The notes: generated by a model not told the origin, from the letters alone. DNA of 64,000 nt from Paenibacillus tundrae (GCF_036884255.1 NZ_CP145605.1:4774001-4838000); one strand, 5' to 3'. Positions 36,410 to 46,286 are shown, numbered from the stretch's first letter. Translations and numbers: made by a program.

Positions 36410-37852
36410 TTGAATGTAGCAGAAGGCAGCAGAATGTCACGGCTTGCACACACCTTGGGCTTTATCTACGACAAAATGTTGCTCCACCCCTCCTATCGAT
36501 ATGTTCTATTTATTCTCGGCTTGCCCGTTAATTTAATCGTGTTATTGGTCTGGAGATCCAGAAGACAACAGGATGGCTGGAAGGTCGCTAGGCAAGAAGC
36601 AGAACAGGAAATGCTGACTCATGCCTATCGAGATCAACTTCGCGGAGAAATAGAAGAACAACTTCGACGGAAGCATCGCTTCTTCAAGCAGCATGTCAGT
36701 GAGAGCGAATTCCAACATGAAACGCAAGAATGGCTAGAAGAAACGCTTCGCAAAGAGGTGAACGAGCGTACAGCTTTCAAACTTCGGGAAAAAGGACAAC
36801 AACGAACAACGATGGCGGATACCTTCCGCTCACTGATTAACCATCCGTGGTTTTTCGTGTTATCACTTATTCCAGGCTGTCTGATGTACGGCATTTTATT
36901 GTTGTATGGCAATCCCTATCTCAAGTACATATTTGAAAGACTACTCATGACCATATTCGTCATAATGGGCGTAGCCACACTTGTATTCACCATTTTATAT
37001 CTGTCGCCATTTAATCCGGCAGCTAACATTCTGGGAGAGACAGCAACGCCAGAACAGATTGCAGCTTTTAATCACGTATATGGACTAGATCAGCCTTATC
37101 TCGTGCAGCTCTGGAATAATATCAAAGGCATTGCCTTATTTGATCTTGGGAAGTCGTTTGCGGGGAATGAAGATGTCACAGCCACCATTGCTCGAAAGTT
37201 TCCGATTACGCTAACTTTGGCTGTTATCTCACTATTGATTGCCATTGTGATCGCACTGCCGATCGGTATTATCTCAGCAATCAAACCGAATTCATTATTT
37301 GATTACACGTTCATGTTTATCGCATTAATCGGATTATCGATTCCAAACTTCTGGCAAGGACTTATTTTCATTCTGAATTTCTCAATCAAAATGCAATGGC
37401 TACCCGCTACCTTCAATCCGCAGAACTGGTTATCCATGATCATGCCAACCATCGTTCTGGGAACCGGACTCACGGCGGCTGTTGCACGGATGACCCGTTC
37501 TTCTACACTCGAAGTCATTCATGAAGATTACGTCATGACTGCTCGGGCTAAAGGACTTAGTGAGCGCCACGTCCTTCTTAAACATGCAGTTCGTAACGCA
37601 TTGATTCCTATCGTGACGGTTGTCGGTCTGCAATTTGGCGGAATGCTCGGCGGAGCCGCGGTAACAGAGAAAGTGTTTAACATCAGCGGTCTGGGCAGCT
37701 ACATTGTGGATAAGCAATTTATACCCGATATTCCGAGTATTATGGGCGGAGTAGTGTACACTGCAATTACGATTTCGATTATCAATGTGATCGTTGATCT
37801 GATGTACGCTTTTATTGATCCGAGGGTACGTTCCAAGATGAAACAATATTAA
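36410..37852 (+). CDS. DppB-like ABC permease with a long N-terminal extension
   Basis: 480 aa against about 310-340 for the family. Canonical DppB sequence begins near residue 165 (LLMTIFVIMGVATLVFTILYL) and includes the EAA loop TARAKGLSERHVLLKHAVRNALIP. The extra N-terminus holds one helix (YVLFILGLPVNLIVLLVW, about 27-44), a very charged, probably helical stretch (50-125) and a second helix (HPWFFVLSLIPGCLMYGILL). The TTG at 36410 with GGAGG ten bases upstream is the best start. It forms an operon with the next two genes. Confidence 0.88.
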   Translation: MNVAEGSRMSRLAHTLGFIYDKMLLHPSYRYVLFILGLPVNLIVLLVWRSRRQQDGWKVARQEAEQEMLTHAYRDQLRGEIEEQLRRKHRFFKQHVSESEFQHETQEWLEETLRKEVNERTAFKLREKGQQRTTMADTFRSLINHPWFFVLSLIPGCLMYGILLLYGNPYLKYIFERLLMTIFVIMGVATLVFTILYLSPFNPAANILGETATPEQIAAFNHVYGLDQPYLVQLWNNIKGIALFDLGKSFAGNEDVTATIARKFPITLTLAVISLLIAIVIALPIGIISAIKPNSLFDYTFMFIALIGLSIPNFWQGLIFILNFSIKMQWLPATFNPQNWLSMIMPTIVLGTGLTAAVARMTRSSTLEVIHEDYVMTARAKGLSERHVLLKHAVRNALIPIVTVVGLQFGGMLGGAAVTEKVFNISGLGSYIVDKQFIPDIPSIMGGVVYTAITISIINVIVDLMYAFIDPRVRSKMKQY

Positions 37853-37927
37853 AATATGTGTTCAAAAGTCTGGTCTACCTTATCTTTCTTATCTTTCTTA
37901 CAACCGCTTAAAGCAGGTGCAATTTAA

Positions 37928-39442
37928 ATGACAAAATCAGGTTCTATTACACAAGAGATGCGTTTTCGACTGAAGTCTTCTTCAGAATATAGTCAGGCTA
38001 ACTTCGCCTGGATCACTTCGCTACTCCTGACATTGCTCTTCATGTTCAATAGCTATGATTACGGGGAGAACGTATTTAGACCATTTATTCTGACAGCATT
38101 TCTGGCTTACCTGTTCTTCACACTCGTTCAGAGCTTCGTGACCTATAAATTACGCAAAGACCTGATGCGCGATGGCTCGATCTCTGTCTGGACTCGCAGG
38201 ATGGGATGGATTCAACTTCTGGCCATCATCACAGGTAATATTTTTATTGTCACGGCTGCTTTTCATCTGATTCGAAGAGGCAAGAGCGTTGAGTATACCT
38301 TCGCTGTCTACACCGTGCTGACTCAGCTCTTCGTGATAGGTGTATCGGGCTTGAATATATTCAAACCCTACGTCGCGGATACCTTTCTTCCAGCAATGGC
38401 GGTACTTCTTCTGATCATGGTCATTGATCTGATCGTGCTGTTCATCGTATCTCAATATGCGCCAGCACAGATGCTTCCTCGCTGGATGCTGATCGTCAGT
38501 GTAGTGCTTATCCTGACTTCAATTACAGGTAACCTGTTTGCTCTGTTGCTGGGTGTTACCCTTCTTGGACGGATACGCCGCCAAGGGAAGCAAAAATCTA
38601 ACTTCTGGAACGATCTATGGGAACGACTTGCTCCAAATGTAACTGCGATGTCAGGCTTGTTCTTCATCGTTTTCCTATTCTCGATCTCGATCTGTAGTTT
38701 CTATACGTTCGACTATAGCGTAGCCGTGGAAAACAATTACTCAGCCCTGTTACAGCCGCCTTCTCTCGCCTACCCGCTTGGGACGGATGACTTTGGACGC
38801 GACCTGTTCTCCCGAATTGTATTCGGTGCTCGAATTTCTCTCATTGTAGGTTGTATGTCCACCATCATTCCCGTATTGATTGGCGGGGTGCTCGGAGCAT
38901 TCTCAGGCTTCTATGGTAAACATACAGACAATATCATCATGCGACTGCTTGATGTACTGTACGCTATACCAGGTATCCTGCTTGCCATTGCAATCATCGC
39001 GGCATTTGGAGCGAATACCGTCAACCTGATCCTGGCGCTAAGCCTTGGCTCTATCCCGACTTACGCTCGAACAATGAGAGCAAGTGTGCTTTATGTATCT
39101 ACCTTTGAATTTGTAGAGGCAGCACGTGCACTCGGGTATAACAACCGTTCCATCATTTTCAAACACATCATTCCGAACTCGCTAGCTCCAATGATCATCA
39201 AGTCCACACTTACGATTGGTGGAGCCGTCATCGCCACGAGCAGCTTGAGTTATCTTGGGCTCGGCGTTGAGCCACATATTCCGGAATGGGGCAACATTCT
39301 CAAACTAGGCAGTACGTATCTGGAGACACATTCGTATCTTGCCATTTATCCTGGTCTTGCCATTATTCTACTTGTTCTTTCGTTTAACTTTCTCGGTGAC
39401 GGACTGCGCGACGCGCTTGATCCTAAGCTTGAAAAAGTATAA
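37928..39442 (+). CDS. DppC-like ABC permease with a multi-helix N-terminal extension
   Basis: 504 aa against about 280-320 for the family. Canonical DppC sequence starts near residue 235 (LAPNVTAMSGLFFIVFLF) and includes YPLGTDDFGRDLFSRIVFGA and the EAA loop FVEAARALGYNNRSIIFKHI. The first ~230 residues form about six additional hydrophobic helices with no match I recognise. It lies 75 nt after the DppB-like gene. Confidence 0.88.
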   Translation: MTKSGSITQEMRFRLKSSSEYSQANFAWITSLLLTLLFMFNSYDYGENVFRPFILTAFLAYLFFTLVQSFVTYKLRKDLMRDGSISVWTRRMGWIQLLAIITGNIFIVTAAFHLIRRGKSVEYTFAVYTVLTQLFVIGVSGLNIFKPYVADTFLPAMAVLLLIMVIDLIVLFIVSQYAPAQMLPRWMLIVSVVLILTSITGNLFALLLGVTLLGRIRRQGKQKSNFWNDLWERLAPNVTAMSGLFFIVFLFSISICSFYTFDYSVAVENNYSALLQPPSLAYPLGTDDFGRDLFSRIVFGARISLIVGCMSTIIPVLIGGVLGAFSGFYGKHTDNIIMRLLDVLYAIPGILLAIAIIAAFGANTVNLILALSLGSIPTYARTMRASVLYVSTFEFVEAARALGYNNRSIIFKHIIPNSLAPMIIKSTLTIGGAVIATSSLSYLGLGVEPHIPEWGNILKLGSTYLETHSYLAIYPGLAIILLVLSFNFLGDGLRDALDPKLEKV

Positions 39443-39471
39443 CTTCATTCATTCCAATAGGAGGTATTTTC

Positions 39472-41298
39472 ATGAAAAAACGTACACTCATTTCGCTGTT
39501 ACTTATCTTGGTCATTGTGATCTCCGGCTGCAGCGTAAAAACGAAGAGCGATACTCAAGCTGAATCGTCAACTTCGGATACAACAGAGACTACTACGAAT
39601 CAAGCACCAGTAGATATTACATTGCTGGCACAAAGTTCTTCCGAGAACGATGTAAACATCATCCGTGACCAGCTGACTAAAAACGGATTCAACGTGAAGC
39701 TGAACCTGCAACCGGATTACGGTAGCTACAAATCCCAACAGGACGCTGGGAATTATGACATTGCTTTGTCAAGCTGGACAACAGTTACGGGAAACCCGGA
39801 CTATGCCGTTCGTTCTCTTTTCAAAACAGGCGGAGATTACAGCATTTTGGCTGATGAAGAAATCGACAAGTTGATTGATGAAGCAGCTACGCAAACGCCA
39901 GATCAATACAAAGAAACGTACAAGAACTTGGAGCAACGTCTGGTAACTGATCAAGCGTATATCGCTCCAGTCTATAACTCCCTCAAAAACCAGGCACTGA
40001 ACAAAGACGTTATTAACCAAGATACAGTGCGCTTGTCCAAATCTCGTGCAATGGCTTGGGAACCGATTCAATTCAAGGACAGTTCCAAAAACGAAACAGA
40101 TCCTCTGATCTTGACGCAAAGCGCGTCTGTACTAACCTCTCTTGACCCGATCAAAGGTAATGATGGTTCTATCAACCAACTGAATACCAATATGTATGTG
40201 CGTCTAGTCAATCTGACGGATGACGATCAACTGACTGCTGAGGGATCCCTGTCCCACAACTTCAGCATCGCGGATGGAAACTCAGAGTACTACTTCGTCT
40301 TGAGAGACGATATTAACTTTGCTAAGATTGACAACAAAAAAGCAGTAGATACGGGTGAACGCGTTGGTGCGGATGATGTTATCTTCTCCATGGATCGTGC
40401 CAAAAATAAAGATTCCGTGCCTGATCACCGGACATACAGCTTGCATGAGCACATCCAAAAAACCGAGCTGGTCACAGATCTGAGCGTACTGGAGTCTACG
40501 CAACAAACTGGTGGTGGCGGTTCAATCAAGGATGCATTGGAACAAGGATTGGACAGCAAAATTACAGAGCTTGTATCTGATAAAACCAAAGCAGACAACG
40601 GAGCAGGTAAATATCAGGTCATCAAACTGACAACAACTGAACCGTTCCCGCAAGTATTGAACTACCTGGCTCACCAATCGGCTGGTATCGTGTCCAAGAA
40701 ACAAGTGGAAAGCATCAACACTTATGATGTAGCATCCTTTGATGTGAACAAAGACATCCCTTACGGTGATCAAAACACAGTAACTGAAGGAGCAGCGTAC
40801 AACAATACGTTGTATACAAGTGGACCATACATTTTGTCATACAAAAATGACTATGAAGGTGTATTCCTCAAAAATCCTGGCTATCGCGCAGGAACCGAGT
40901 ATGCACCGAAAATTTCACAAGTAAATGTACGCTTTATCGCTGATGCAGACAGCGCACTTTCCGCCCTGCGTAGCGGTGAGATCCACCTCTACTACGGTGT
41001 GCCTGAAACCAAGTATGACATCGTTGAGAGTGATAGCAAGCTGCACTTACAGAGTATCCCGAGCAACGCGGTATCTTACCTGCTGTTCAACACGGCAAAT
41101 CGTGAAGTATCCAAGAGCAGTGACCTGAGAAAAGCTGTTCTATACTCTATTAATCAGGATGAAATTCTGCAATTCTATAAAAACAACAAACTAAAAGCAT
41201 TCTCCACATTAAGCCCACTGGTTCAGACAGGTAACGAATTGAAGGCTGATCCAGCAAAAGTAAAAGAGTTCTTGAGCAACTACAACGCTTCAAAATAA
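39472..41298 (+). CDS. Circularly permuted family 5 substrate-binding lipoprotein
   Basis: 608 aa. Lipobox ISGC at residue 20 and a Ser/Thr linker. Residues 47-185 match what is normally the C-terminal part of an SBP_bac_5 protein (VDITLLAQ, IIRDQLTKNGFNVKLNL, GNYDIALSSWTT, ADEEIDKLIDEA, LVTDQAYIAPVYN). Residues 209-608 match the normal N-terminal and middle parts (DPLILTQSASVLTSLDPIKG, NFSIADGNSEYYFVLRDD, VGADDVIFSMDRA, YTSGPYILSY, ALSALRSGEIHLYYG, YLLFNTANREV, RKAVLYSINQDEI). The chain ends at DPAKVKEFLSNYNASK, exactly where a canonical protein would go on into residue 47. It binds the importer's substrate outside the membrane; the ligand is unknown. AGGAGG precedes the ATG. Confidence 0.88.
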   Translation: MKKRTLISLLLILVIVISGCSVKTKSDTQAESSTSDTTETTTNQAPVDITLLAQSSSENDVNIIRDQLTKNGFNVKLNLQPDYGSYKSQQDAGNYDIALSSWTTVTGNPDYAVRSLFKTGGDYSILADEEIDKLIDEAATQTPDQYKETYKNLEQRLVTDQAYIAPVYNSLKNQALNKDVINQDTVRLSKSRAMAWEPIQFKDSSKNETDPLILTQSASVLTSLDPIKGNDGSINQLNTNMYVRLVNLTDDDQLTAEGSLSHNFSIADGNSEYYFVLRDDINFAKIDNKKAVDTGERVGADDVIFSMDRAKNKDSVPDHRTYSLHEHIQKTELVTDLSVLESTQQTGGGGSIKDALEQGLDSKITELVSDKTKADNGAGKYQVIKLTTTEPFPQVLNYLAHQSAGIVSKKQVESINTYDVASFDVNKDIPYGDQNTVTEGAAYNNTLYTSGPYILSYKNDYEGVFLKNPGYRAGTEYAPKISQVNVRFIADADSALSALRSGEIHLYYGVPETKYDIVESDSKLHLQSIPSNAVSYLLFNTANREVSKSSDLRKAVLYSINQDEILQFYKNNKLKAFSTLSPLVQTGNELKADPAKVKEFLSNYNASK

Positions 41299-41310
41299 AC
41301 GGTTAACAAC

Positions 41311-41356
41311 AAACGGCTGTACCCGATCTCTTCTTGATCGTGGTACAGCCGTTTTC
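41311..41356 (+). terminator. Terminator of the ABC importer operon
   Basis: AAACGGCTGTACC pairs with GGTACAGCCGTTT, with an inner CGATC/GATCG stem, followed by TTTTCT. Confidence 0.85.
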
Positions 41357-41390
41357 TATCCAATGTCAATAACATCTTCAGTAGCTATAT

Positions 41391-41846
41391 TTATTGCGAA
41401 TATTTTCGTTGTACCCCAGGCAGTAAGGTTACGATCTGAATTCCTATGCCCCATGCAAAATAGGTTAAGTGGATCAACGAGGCGGCCTGAATCCAGTACA
41501 CCTGCGTCATAATCCAGATCAAGAGCGCAAATCCGGTATATAAGGAGAACGTCCACGCCCAGTAGCTCTTAGGAAAGAGATTAAGCTTCTCACATAGCAC
41601 TAAGCGAATGTGACGGATGAGCGAAATACCGATGATTGTAGGCATCACGCCAAGAACTAACATTAACAATATGCCCGGGATCAGAAAGTTAGCAAACGGA
41701 GAATGCTCCAATAACGTATTCGGTAAACCAATTGCATCTCCCGTCGGATCTATAATTAGCATTATTCCTCCAGCAAGTGCTCCAATCCCTAATATCCCAT
41801 GCATTACTGCAAGTAACCATGACCTACCTAATGTCGGCTGTACCAT
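41391..41846 (-). CDS. Four-helix membrane protein of unknown function
   Basis: 151 aa with four hydrophobic helices (about 12-32, 52-76, 95-113, 120-142). No catalytic or binding motif is recognised. It is a single gene on the strand opposite the importer. Confidence 0.6.
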   Translation of the reverse strand: MVQPTLGRSWLLAVMHGILGIGALAGGIMLIIDPTGDAIGLPNTLLEHSPFANFLIPGILLMLVLGVMPTIIGISLIRHIRLVLCEKLNLFPKSYWAWTFSLYTGFALLIWIMTQVYWIQAASLIHLTYFAWGIGIQIVTLLPGVQRKYSQ

Positions 41847-42068
41847 GAACCCCGCCTCCCACTCAACTTATTATTTAACTCCTGCCAAAATGCTACTATA
41901 CACGACGATTATATCCGACCACGCTAAGAACATTCTCACACAAGGTGCACCACGTTCCTATGCTTCTTGTCACTACAAGGATTCGACAATATGTATCATG
42001 GAAAAACTTGATAAAAGAACGTATGTTCGGTATAATAGAAATCTATCCTGAATGAGCGAGAGGCAGAT

Positions 42069-42269
42069 ATGGACGACAAATTTATTAAGGAATTACGTGA
42101 GATTAGTCGGGATGACAGACGGAGATCTGAATTCATGATTCAAGGCTTGAAAGAAACGTTAGAGGGAAGAAAAGCAGAGAATGCATTCAAACGTTGGATT
42201 CGGCGCAAGAAGGAACAGAAGAGAATTACGGAACGATTTAATCAAGCTTCATCATCGGATCATAAGTAA
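42069..42269 (+). CDS. Small, highly charged hypothetical protein
   Basis: 66 aa, rich in Lys, Arg and Glu (ELREISRDDRRRSEFMIQG, WIRRKKEQKRITERF), probably helical. GAGAGG precedes the ATG and a terminator-like hairpin follows. Not recognised. Confidence 0.55.
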   Translation: MDDKFIKELREISRDDRRRSEFMIQGLKETLEGRKAENAFKRWIRRKKEQKRITERFNQASSSDHK

Positions 42270-42276
42270 TTAGAAA

Positions 42277-42302
42277 AAGGAGGCTTTCGCCTCCCTTGCA
42301 TT
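42277..42302 (+). terminator. Terminator-like hairpin after the small charged protein
   Basis: GGAGGC pairs with GCCTCC around TTTC. The T-tail is weak. Confidence 0.55.
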
Positions 42303-42342
42303 TTACATAATACATTTGGATAAGACGATACCTTAACTAGAT

Positions 42343-43080
42343 TTATGGCAAGATAGCAAAGGATCTAACCGGGAATCCGGACGCTTTCTCCGCTTTGGGT
42401 ACGAGATTGAAAATGACTGCTCCTTTGGCAGGAACCTGATCTAAGTTCGTCAACAGCTCTACTTGATATGTATCCTGTGCCAAGACATAATATTCGGCGA
42501 GTAAAGCTCCATTTTTACGATAATCTATTGCCGAATCTGTATCGAAGGTCTCATGACCGATAGCCTTTACGCTCCGTTCTTCGAACAGAAATTTCAGTGC
42601 GCTTACCGACCACCCTGGTGCATGACTGTTCCCATCAGCATCCTTATTATCAAATAGCTCATGGCTTGGCCAACGCTTGCTCCAATCGGTACGTAGAGCG
42701 ACGAAGCTGCCCGCTTCAATCTCACCGTGCTCTTGCTCGAATGCTAGGATATGCTCCACATCCAGCGTAAAGTCAGGATTGTTTGCTACGGCTGCTGACT
42801 GGTCGATTACAACTAGTGGTAATACTAACTCTTTCAACCCGAGTTGATCCAGATAACGAGTATCACGCACAAAATGGATCGGCGCATCTAGGTGAGTACC
42901 ATATTGCCCGGGGAATCGGAAGCTTTGTGCAAAAAATCCTTGGTCGTGATTGAATAGCGTATCAAATTGAGCTGCATCAAAGGCTGAGAAGTGAGGTGAA
43001 TCTGGCCCAAAGGTATGTGTCAGATCTACCCACTTTTTTTCTTTTAACAATTGAATAGCTTGAATAAGTTCAGTCGACAT
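42343..43080 (-). CDS. Cyclase/kynurenine-formamidase-family hydrolase
   Basis: 245 aa. The metal-binding motif HxGTHxDxPxHF is present as GQYGTHLDAPIHFV. DLTHTFGPDSPHF at the N-terminus and GHETFDTDSAI near residue 180 also fit. Members hydrolyse N-formylkynurenine or isatin, or cyclise polyketides; nothing nearby selects one. The ATG at 43080 has GAGGTGATCC upstream; the frame is open 17 codons further without a site. Confidence 0.85.
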   Translation of the reverse strand: MSTELIQAIQLLKEKKWVDLTHTFGPDSPHFSAFDAAQFDTLFNHDQGFFAQSFRFPGQYGTHLDAPIHFVRDTRYLDQLGLKELVLPLVVIDQSAAVANNPDFTLDVEHILAFEQEHGEIEAGSFVALRTDWSKRWPSHELFDNKDADGNSHAPGWSVSALKFLFEERSVKAIGHETFDTDSAIDYRKNGALLAEYYVLAQDTYQVELLTNLDQVPAKGAVIFNLVPKAEKASGFPVRSFAILP

Positions 43081-43224
43081 CAGGATCACCTCATATGTAG
43101 AATGGAATAAATTCCCCCTATTATATCTCAACGCTGCACATTGGTGAAGAATTTTGATTGAATTTATTCTAGAAGATACAAGTACCGTATGCTGTAATCT
43201 TCATTCAACCGAAAAGAAATGCCA

Positions 43225-43256
43225 AAAAAGCCGCTCTCCTGTATGGAGAACGGCGT
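43225..43256 (-). terminator. Terminator of the oxidoreductase gene
   Basis: GCCGCTCTCC and GGAGAACGGC pair with one mismatch. On the minus strand six T follow. Confidence 0.8.
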
Positions 43257-43345
43257 AGGATCTTGAGGTTGAAAAGTATTGATTTTACCGTAATATTCAA
43301 CCTTTATCCTTCTTTGGCTTGCTTGATTAACTCACGGACTCTAGA

Positions 43346-44272
43346 CTAATTCACGGTAATAACCAGCTTACCCCGCGTATGATGTGACTCACTTTTTTCG
43401 TGAGCATCACGCAATCCCTGTTCAGTTAGCGGATACGTTTCATCAATGATCGACTTCAATTTGCCTTCAGCCGCAAGCTCGGCCAACTGTTCAAGTTGAT
43501 CTCCCTTGGGTTCCATCATGAACACGTTACCTGTTACGCCGGTTTCCTTCGCCAGCTTCTCATCTGGCTGCTCCACAAGTGATACCAAACGTCCGCCAGA
43601 CTTCAACACCTTGAAGCTGTTCCGCTGTATGTCCCCGCCCATCGTATCCAATACAACATCGTAGTCTGAGAGAATCTGCGAGAAATCCACTTCCTTGTAG
43701 TTAATGAAATGATCCACACCTAACGAGCGAAGTAATTCTTCGTTTGCTGCACTTGCTGTAGAAGCAACTTCAGCGCCCAACGATTTGGCGATTTGAATGG
43801 CGTATGTGCCTACTCCACCCGCACCGGCATGAATGAGCACCTTCTGTCCTTTGCCCAAACGGCCATGATCCACCAGTGCCTGCCAAGCTGTCATCGCGGC
43901 GAGCGGAATCGCAGCTGCTTCCTCAAAGCTCAACTGCTCCGGTATACGAGCAACAATATCCGCATCTACAGCAACATATTCCGCATAGGTTCCGAATTGA
44001 CGTGGACGTGCAAATACACGATCTCCTTCTCTGAAACGAGTAACGTTTGAGCCCGCTTCAACCACAGTACCTGCGACGTCACCACCCAGAATCATCGGTA
44101 GCTGATCTGCCGCTTCTTTCAAGTGACCTTGTCTTATTTTGAAATCAACTGGATTAACAGATGTCGCCTGTGTACGGATCAAAACTTGATTCACTCCGCA
44201 TGCCGGTTTATTGACTTCCTTTTCCTTCATTTGCTCAGGTCCGCCAAATGCTTCAATCACTATAGCCTTCAT
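43346..44272 (-). CDS. NADP-dependent MDR-family (quinone-type) oxidoreductase
   Basis: 308 aa zinc-free medium-chain dehydrogenase/reductase. The N-terminal catalytic domain opens MKAIVIEAFGGPEQMKEKEVNKP. The nucleotide-binding motif is GAGGVGTYAIQIAKSLGAEV (about residue 148). The structural-zinc Cys cluster of alcohol dehydrogenases is absent. It probably reduces quinones or reactive enones. Its own terminator follows. Confidence 0.9.
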   Translation of the reverse strand: MKAIVIEAFGGPEQMKEKEVNKPACGVNQVLIRTQATSVNPVDFKIRQGHLKEAADQLPMILGGDVAGTVVEAGSNVTRFREGDRVFARPRQFGTYAEYVAVDADIVARIPEQLSFEEAAAIPLAAMTAWQALVDHGRLGKGQKVLIHAGAGGVGTYAIQIAKSLGAEVASTASAANEELLRSLGVDHFINYKEVDFSQILSDYDVVLDTMGGDIQRNSFKVLKSGGRLVSLVEQPDEKLAKETGVTGNVFMMEPKGDQLEQLAELAAEGKLKSIIDETYPLTEQGLRDAHEKSESHHTRGKLVITVN

Positions 44273-44570
44273 ATTGAATCCCTGCCTTTCTTAAAAATGG
44301 ACTGACATGTGATAGGTTATTCTCATAATCTTCTCTGTTTATAATTACCCCATTCATTGGTTTACTTGACCTGAGGTCACAGCATTTTCATTCTATAAGT
44401 CAGGGATGTTAATGACGGTCCGTTACATAAACTATGGTCTTCTCCTTATTACGCAAAAAAAGCGCCACACCTTGGAGACGATAATTCTCCAACGAAATGT
44501 GGCGCCTTGCTTGCCATATGCCTGATCCGCACAGCTTATCCTGTCTATCAAGGCTATTATAACTATCCGC

Positions 44571-45776
44571 TTATCCGATTTCCTTTTGTTTCGCCCGATT
44601 CCGGAACCGTTCATACCTCGCATACAGGCGAGGAGATTCTTTGGTCAGAATAGGTCCAAGTACCGCCAGAATCAGCACATATAACACGGCAAAAGACTGA
44701 ATGGAAGCCATCAGACCTCCTGCCTTACCGATATTCGCCATAATGATGGAGAACTCTCCCCGAGATACCAGTGTAAAGCCTACATTCAACGAAGCCTTGG
44801 TCGACATACCAGCCATTTTACCAGCAATCATGCCTGCACCGTAATTGCTAAGAATGGTCAGAACGACGGCAATCAGTGTCATCCCGACAGCTCCACCGAG
44901 GGAAGATGGCTCAATCGTCAGGCCAAAGCTGAAGAAAAACAGCGCACCAAAGAAGTCCTTGAACGGCATAATTTGCTGTTCAATTCGGCTGACATGTCTG
45001 GATTCGCCAAGCACAAGTCCAATCATTAACGCACCGATGGCCTCAGCAACATGTAGCGTTTCCGAGAATCCAGCCACGAGGAACAAGAGCGTCATGATAG
45101 TAAGCAGAAATAATTCCGATGACTTGATATGGAGTGCTTTATCAATAGCTTTGATACTCTTCCTGCCAATAATCAGGAACAAGACGATAAAAAGCAGAGC
45201 AGAGAGCGATACTAACAGCACACTCAGGAACGAGGTCGCCCCGCTCAGTACAAGTCCAGTCAGAATCGAGATATGGATTGCGATGAATAGATCATCAAAC
45301 ATGATCATGCCCATAATAATTTCCGTTTCAGGGTTCGCCGTCCGCTTCAAATCCACAAGCACTTTGGCTACGATCGCTGTAGATGAACTGGTCATGATGC
45401 CGCACACAACCATCGTTTCCTGAAGGGGCAGGCTCATTAACCAGCCTAACAGCAAACCTGAGACAAAATTAAGACCTACATAGAATATACCACCCGTAAG
45501 AATGGCTTTACCAGATTTCAACAATCGGGAGACCGAGAACTCCAGTCCCAGATAAAACAATAAAAATAAAATACCCAGCCTGCCCATAAACTCAATAAAA
45601 GACGAGCTCTCGATAAATCGTAAATCCACAATGCCAAACTGCGGTGCATGCGGTCCAACAGCCATACCGACCAGGATGTAAAATGGAATAACTGAAAATC
45701 GTAGTCGTGCAGATATTAATCCCGTAAGTGTAATTAGCGCAACGGCAATTCCCACCTCAAATATGAGCATATCCAT
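44571..45776 (-). CDS. khtU: CPA2-type K+/H+ antiporter (KhtU-like)
   Basis: 401 aa with about 12 helices. The conserved segment GIMTSSSTAIVAKVLVD and the ion-site region IIMGMIMFDDLFIAI are present, and SRGEFSIIMANIGKAGG is typical of Kef/KhtU proteins. It lacks a C-terminal RCK domain, as in B. subtilis KhtU. It starts three bases after the khtT-like gene, with a GGAAGG site inside that gene's end. Probably removes K+ in alkali or electrophile stress. Confidence 0.9.
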   Translation of the reverse strand: MDMLIFEVGIAVALITLTGLISARLRFSVIPFYILVGMAVGPHAPQFGIVDLRFIESSSFIEFMGRLGILFLLFYLGLEFSVSRLLKSGKAILTGGIFYVGLNFVSGLLLGWLMSLPLQETMVVCGIMTSSSTAIVAKVLVDLKRTANPETEIIMGMIMFDDLFIAIHISILTGLVLSGATSFLSVLLVSLSALLFIVLFLIIGRKSIKAIDKALHIKSSELFLLTIMTLLFLVAGFSETLHVAEAIGALMIGLVLGESRHVSRIEQQIMPFKDFFGALFFFSFGLTIEPSSLGGAVGMTLIAVVLTILSNYGAGMIAGKMAGMSTKASLNVGFTLVSRGEFSIIMANIGKAGGLMASIQSFAVLYVLILAVLGPILTKESPRLYARYERFRNRAKQKEIG

Positions 45777-45779
45777 AGG

Positions 45780-46286
45780 CTATAGCCTTCCATCAACAAG
45801 CAAACGTTTGAGCTCTCTAAGCTGCTCACGTTCTCCGGCAACAACAAGGGTCGCACCTGCGGTAAACGTATACTCAGGCCCTGGATTAAGCTGCTTCGCC
45901 CTATCCTTCTCCACCACAGCCAGAATGACTGCACCTGTAGCTTGGCGAATGTTCAGATCCCCAATGGTTTGCCCAACACTTGCTGCGTGTGGCTCAATCC
46001 GCAACCATTCAATCAGCAACCCATCTAGCATAACCTCGCGTTGCTCCTGGAATTGCGGTTTATACGTCATCCCACCTACAATAGCGGCGACTGCTCTTGC
46101 TTCATCGTCATCCAGCGTCACCAAAGACCTCATATCTCCAGGTTCATCCGGTACTTCCCCAGACTCCATATGAAAAAGATCTCGTCGCTCGTCATTATGA
46201 ATGACAATCACCAGATGCTCACCGCTACGTGTATGCAGCCAATACTTTCGGCCAATGCCCGGCAGATCCGTCTCTTTAAAGTGCAT
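45780..46286 (-). CDS. khtT: TrkA-C domain regulator of the antiporter (KhtT-like)
   Basis: 168 aa. The C-terminal RCK_C/TrkA_C domain (about 85-165) is clear: MLDGLLIEWLRIEPHAASVGQTIGDLNIRQATGAVILAV, then GPEYTFTAGATLVVAGEREQLRELKRLL. KhtT proteins bind nucleotides and gate KhtU. The ATG at 46286 has GGGGGTG upstream and overlaps the end of the upstream gene by 11 nt, so translation is coupled. Confidence 0.88.
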   Translation of the reverse strand: MHFKETDLPGIGRKYWLHTRSGEHLVIVIHNDERRDLFHMESGEVPDEPGDMRSLVTLDDDEARAVAAIVGGMTYKPQFQEQREVMLDGLLIEWLRIEPHAASVGQTIGDLNIRQATGAVILAVVEKDRAKQLNPGPEYTFTAGATLVVAGEREQLRELKRLLVDGRL

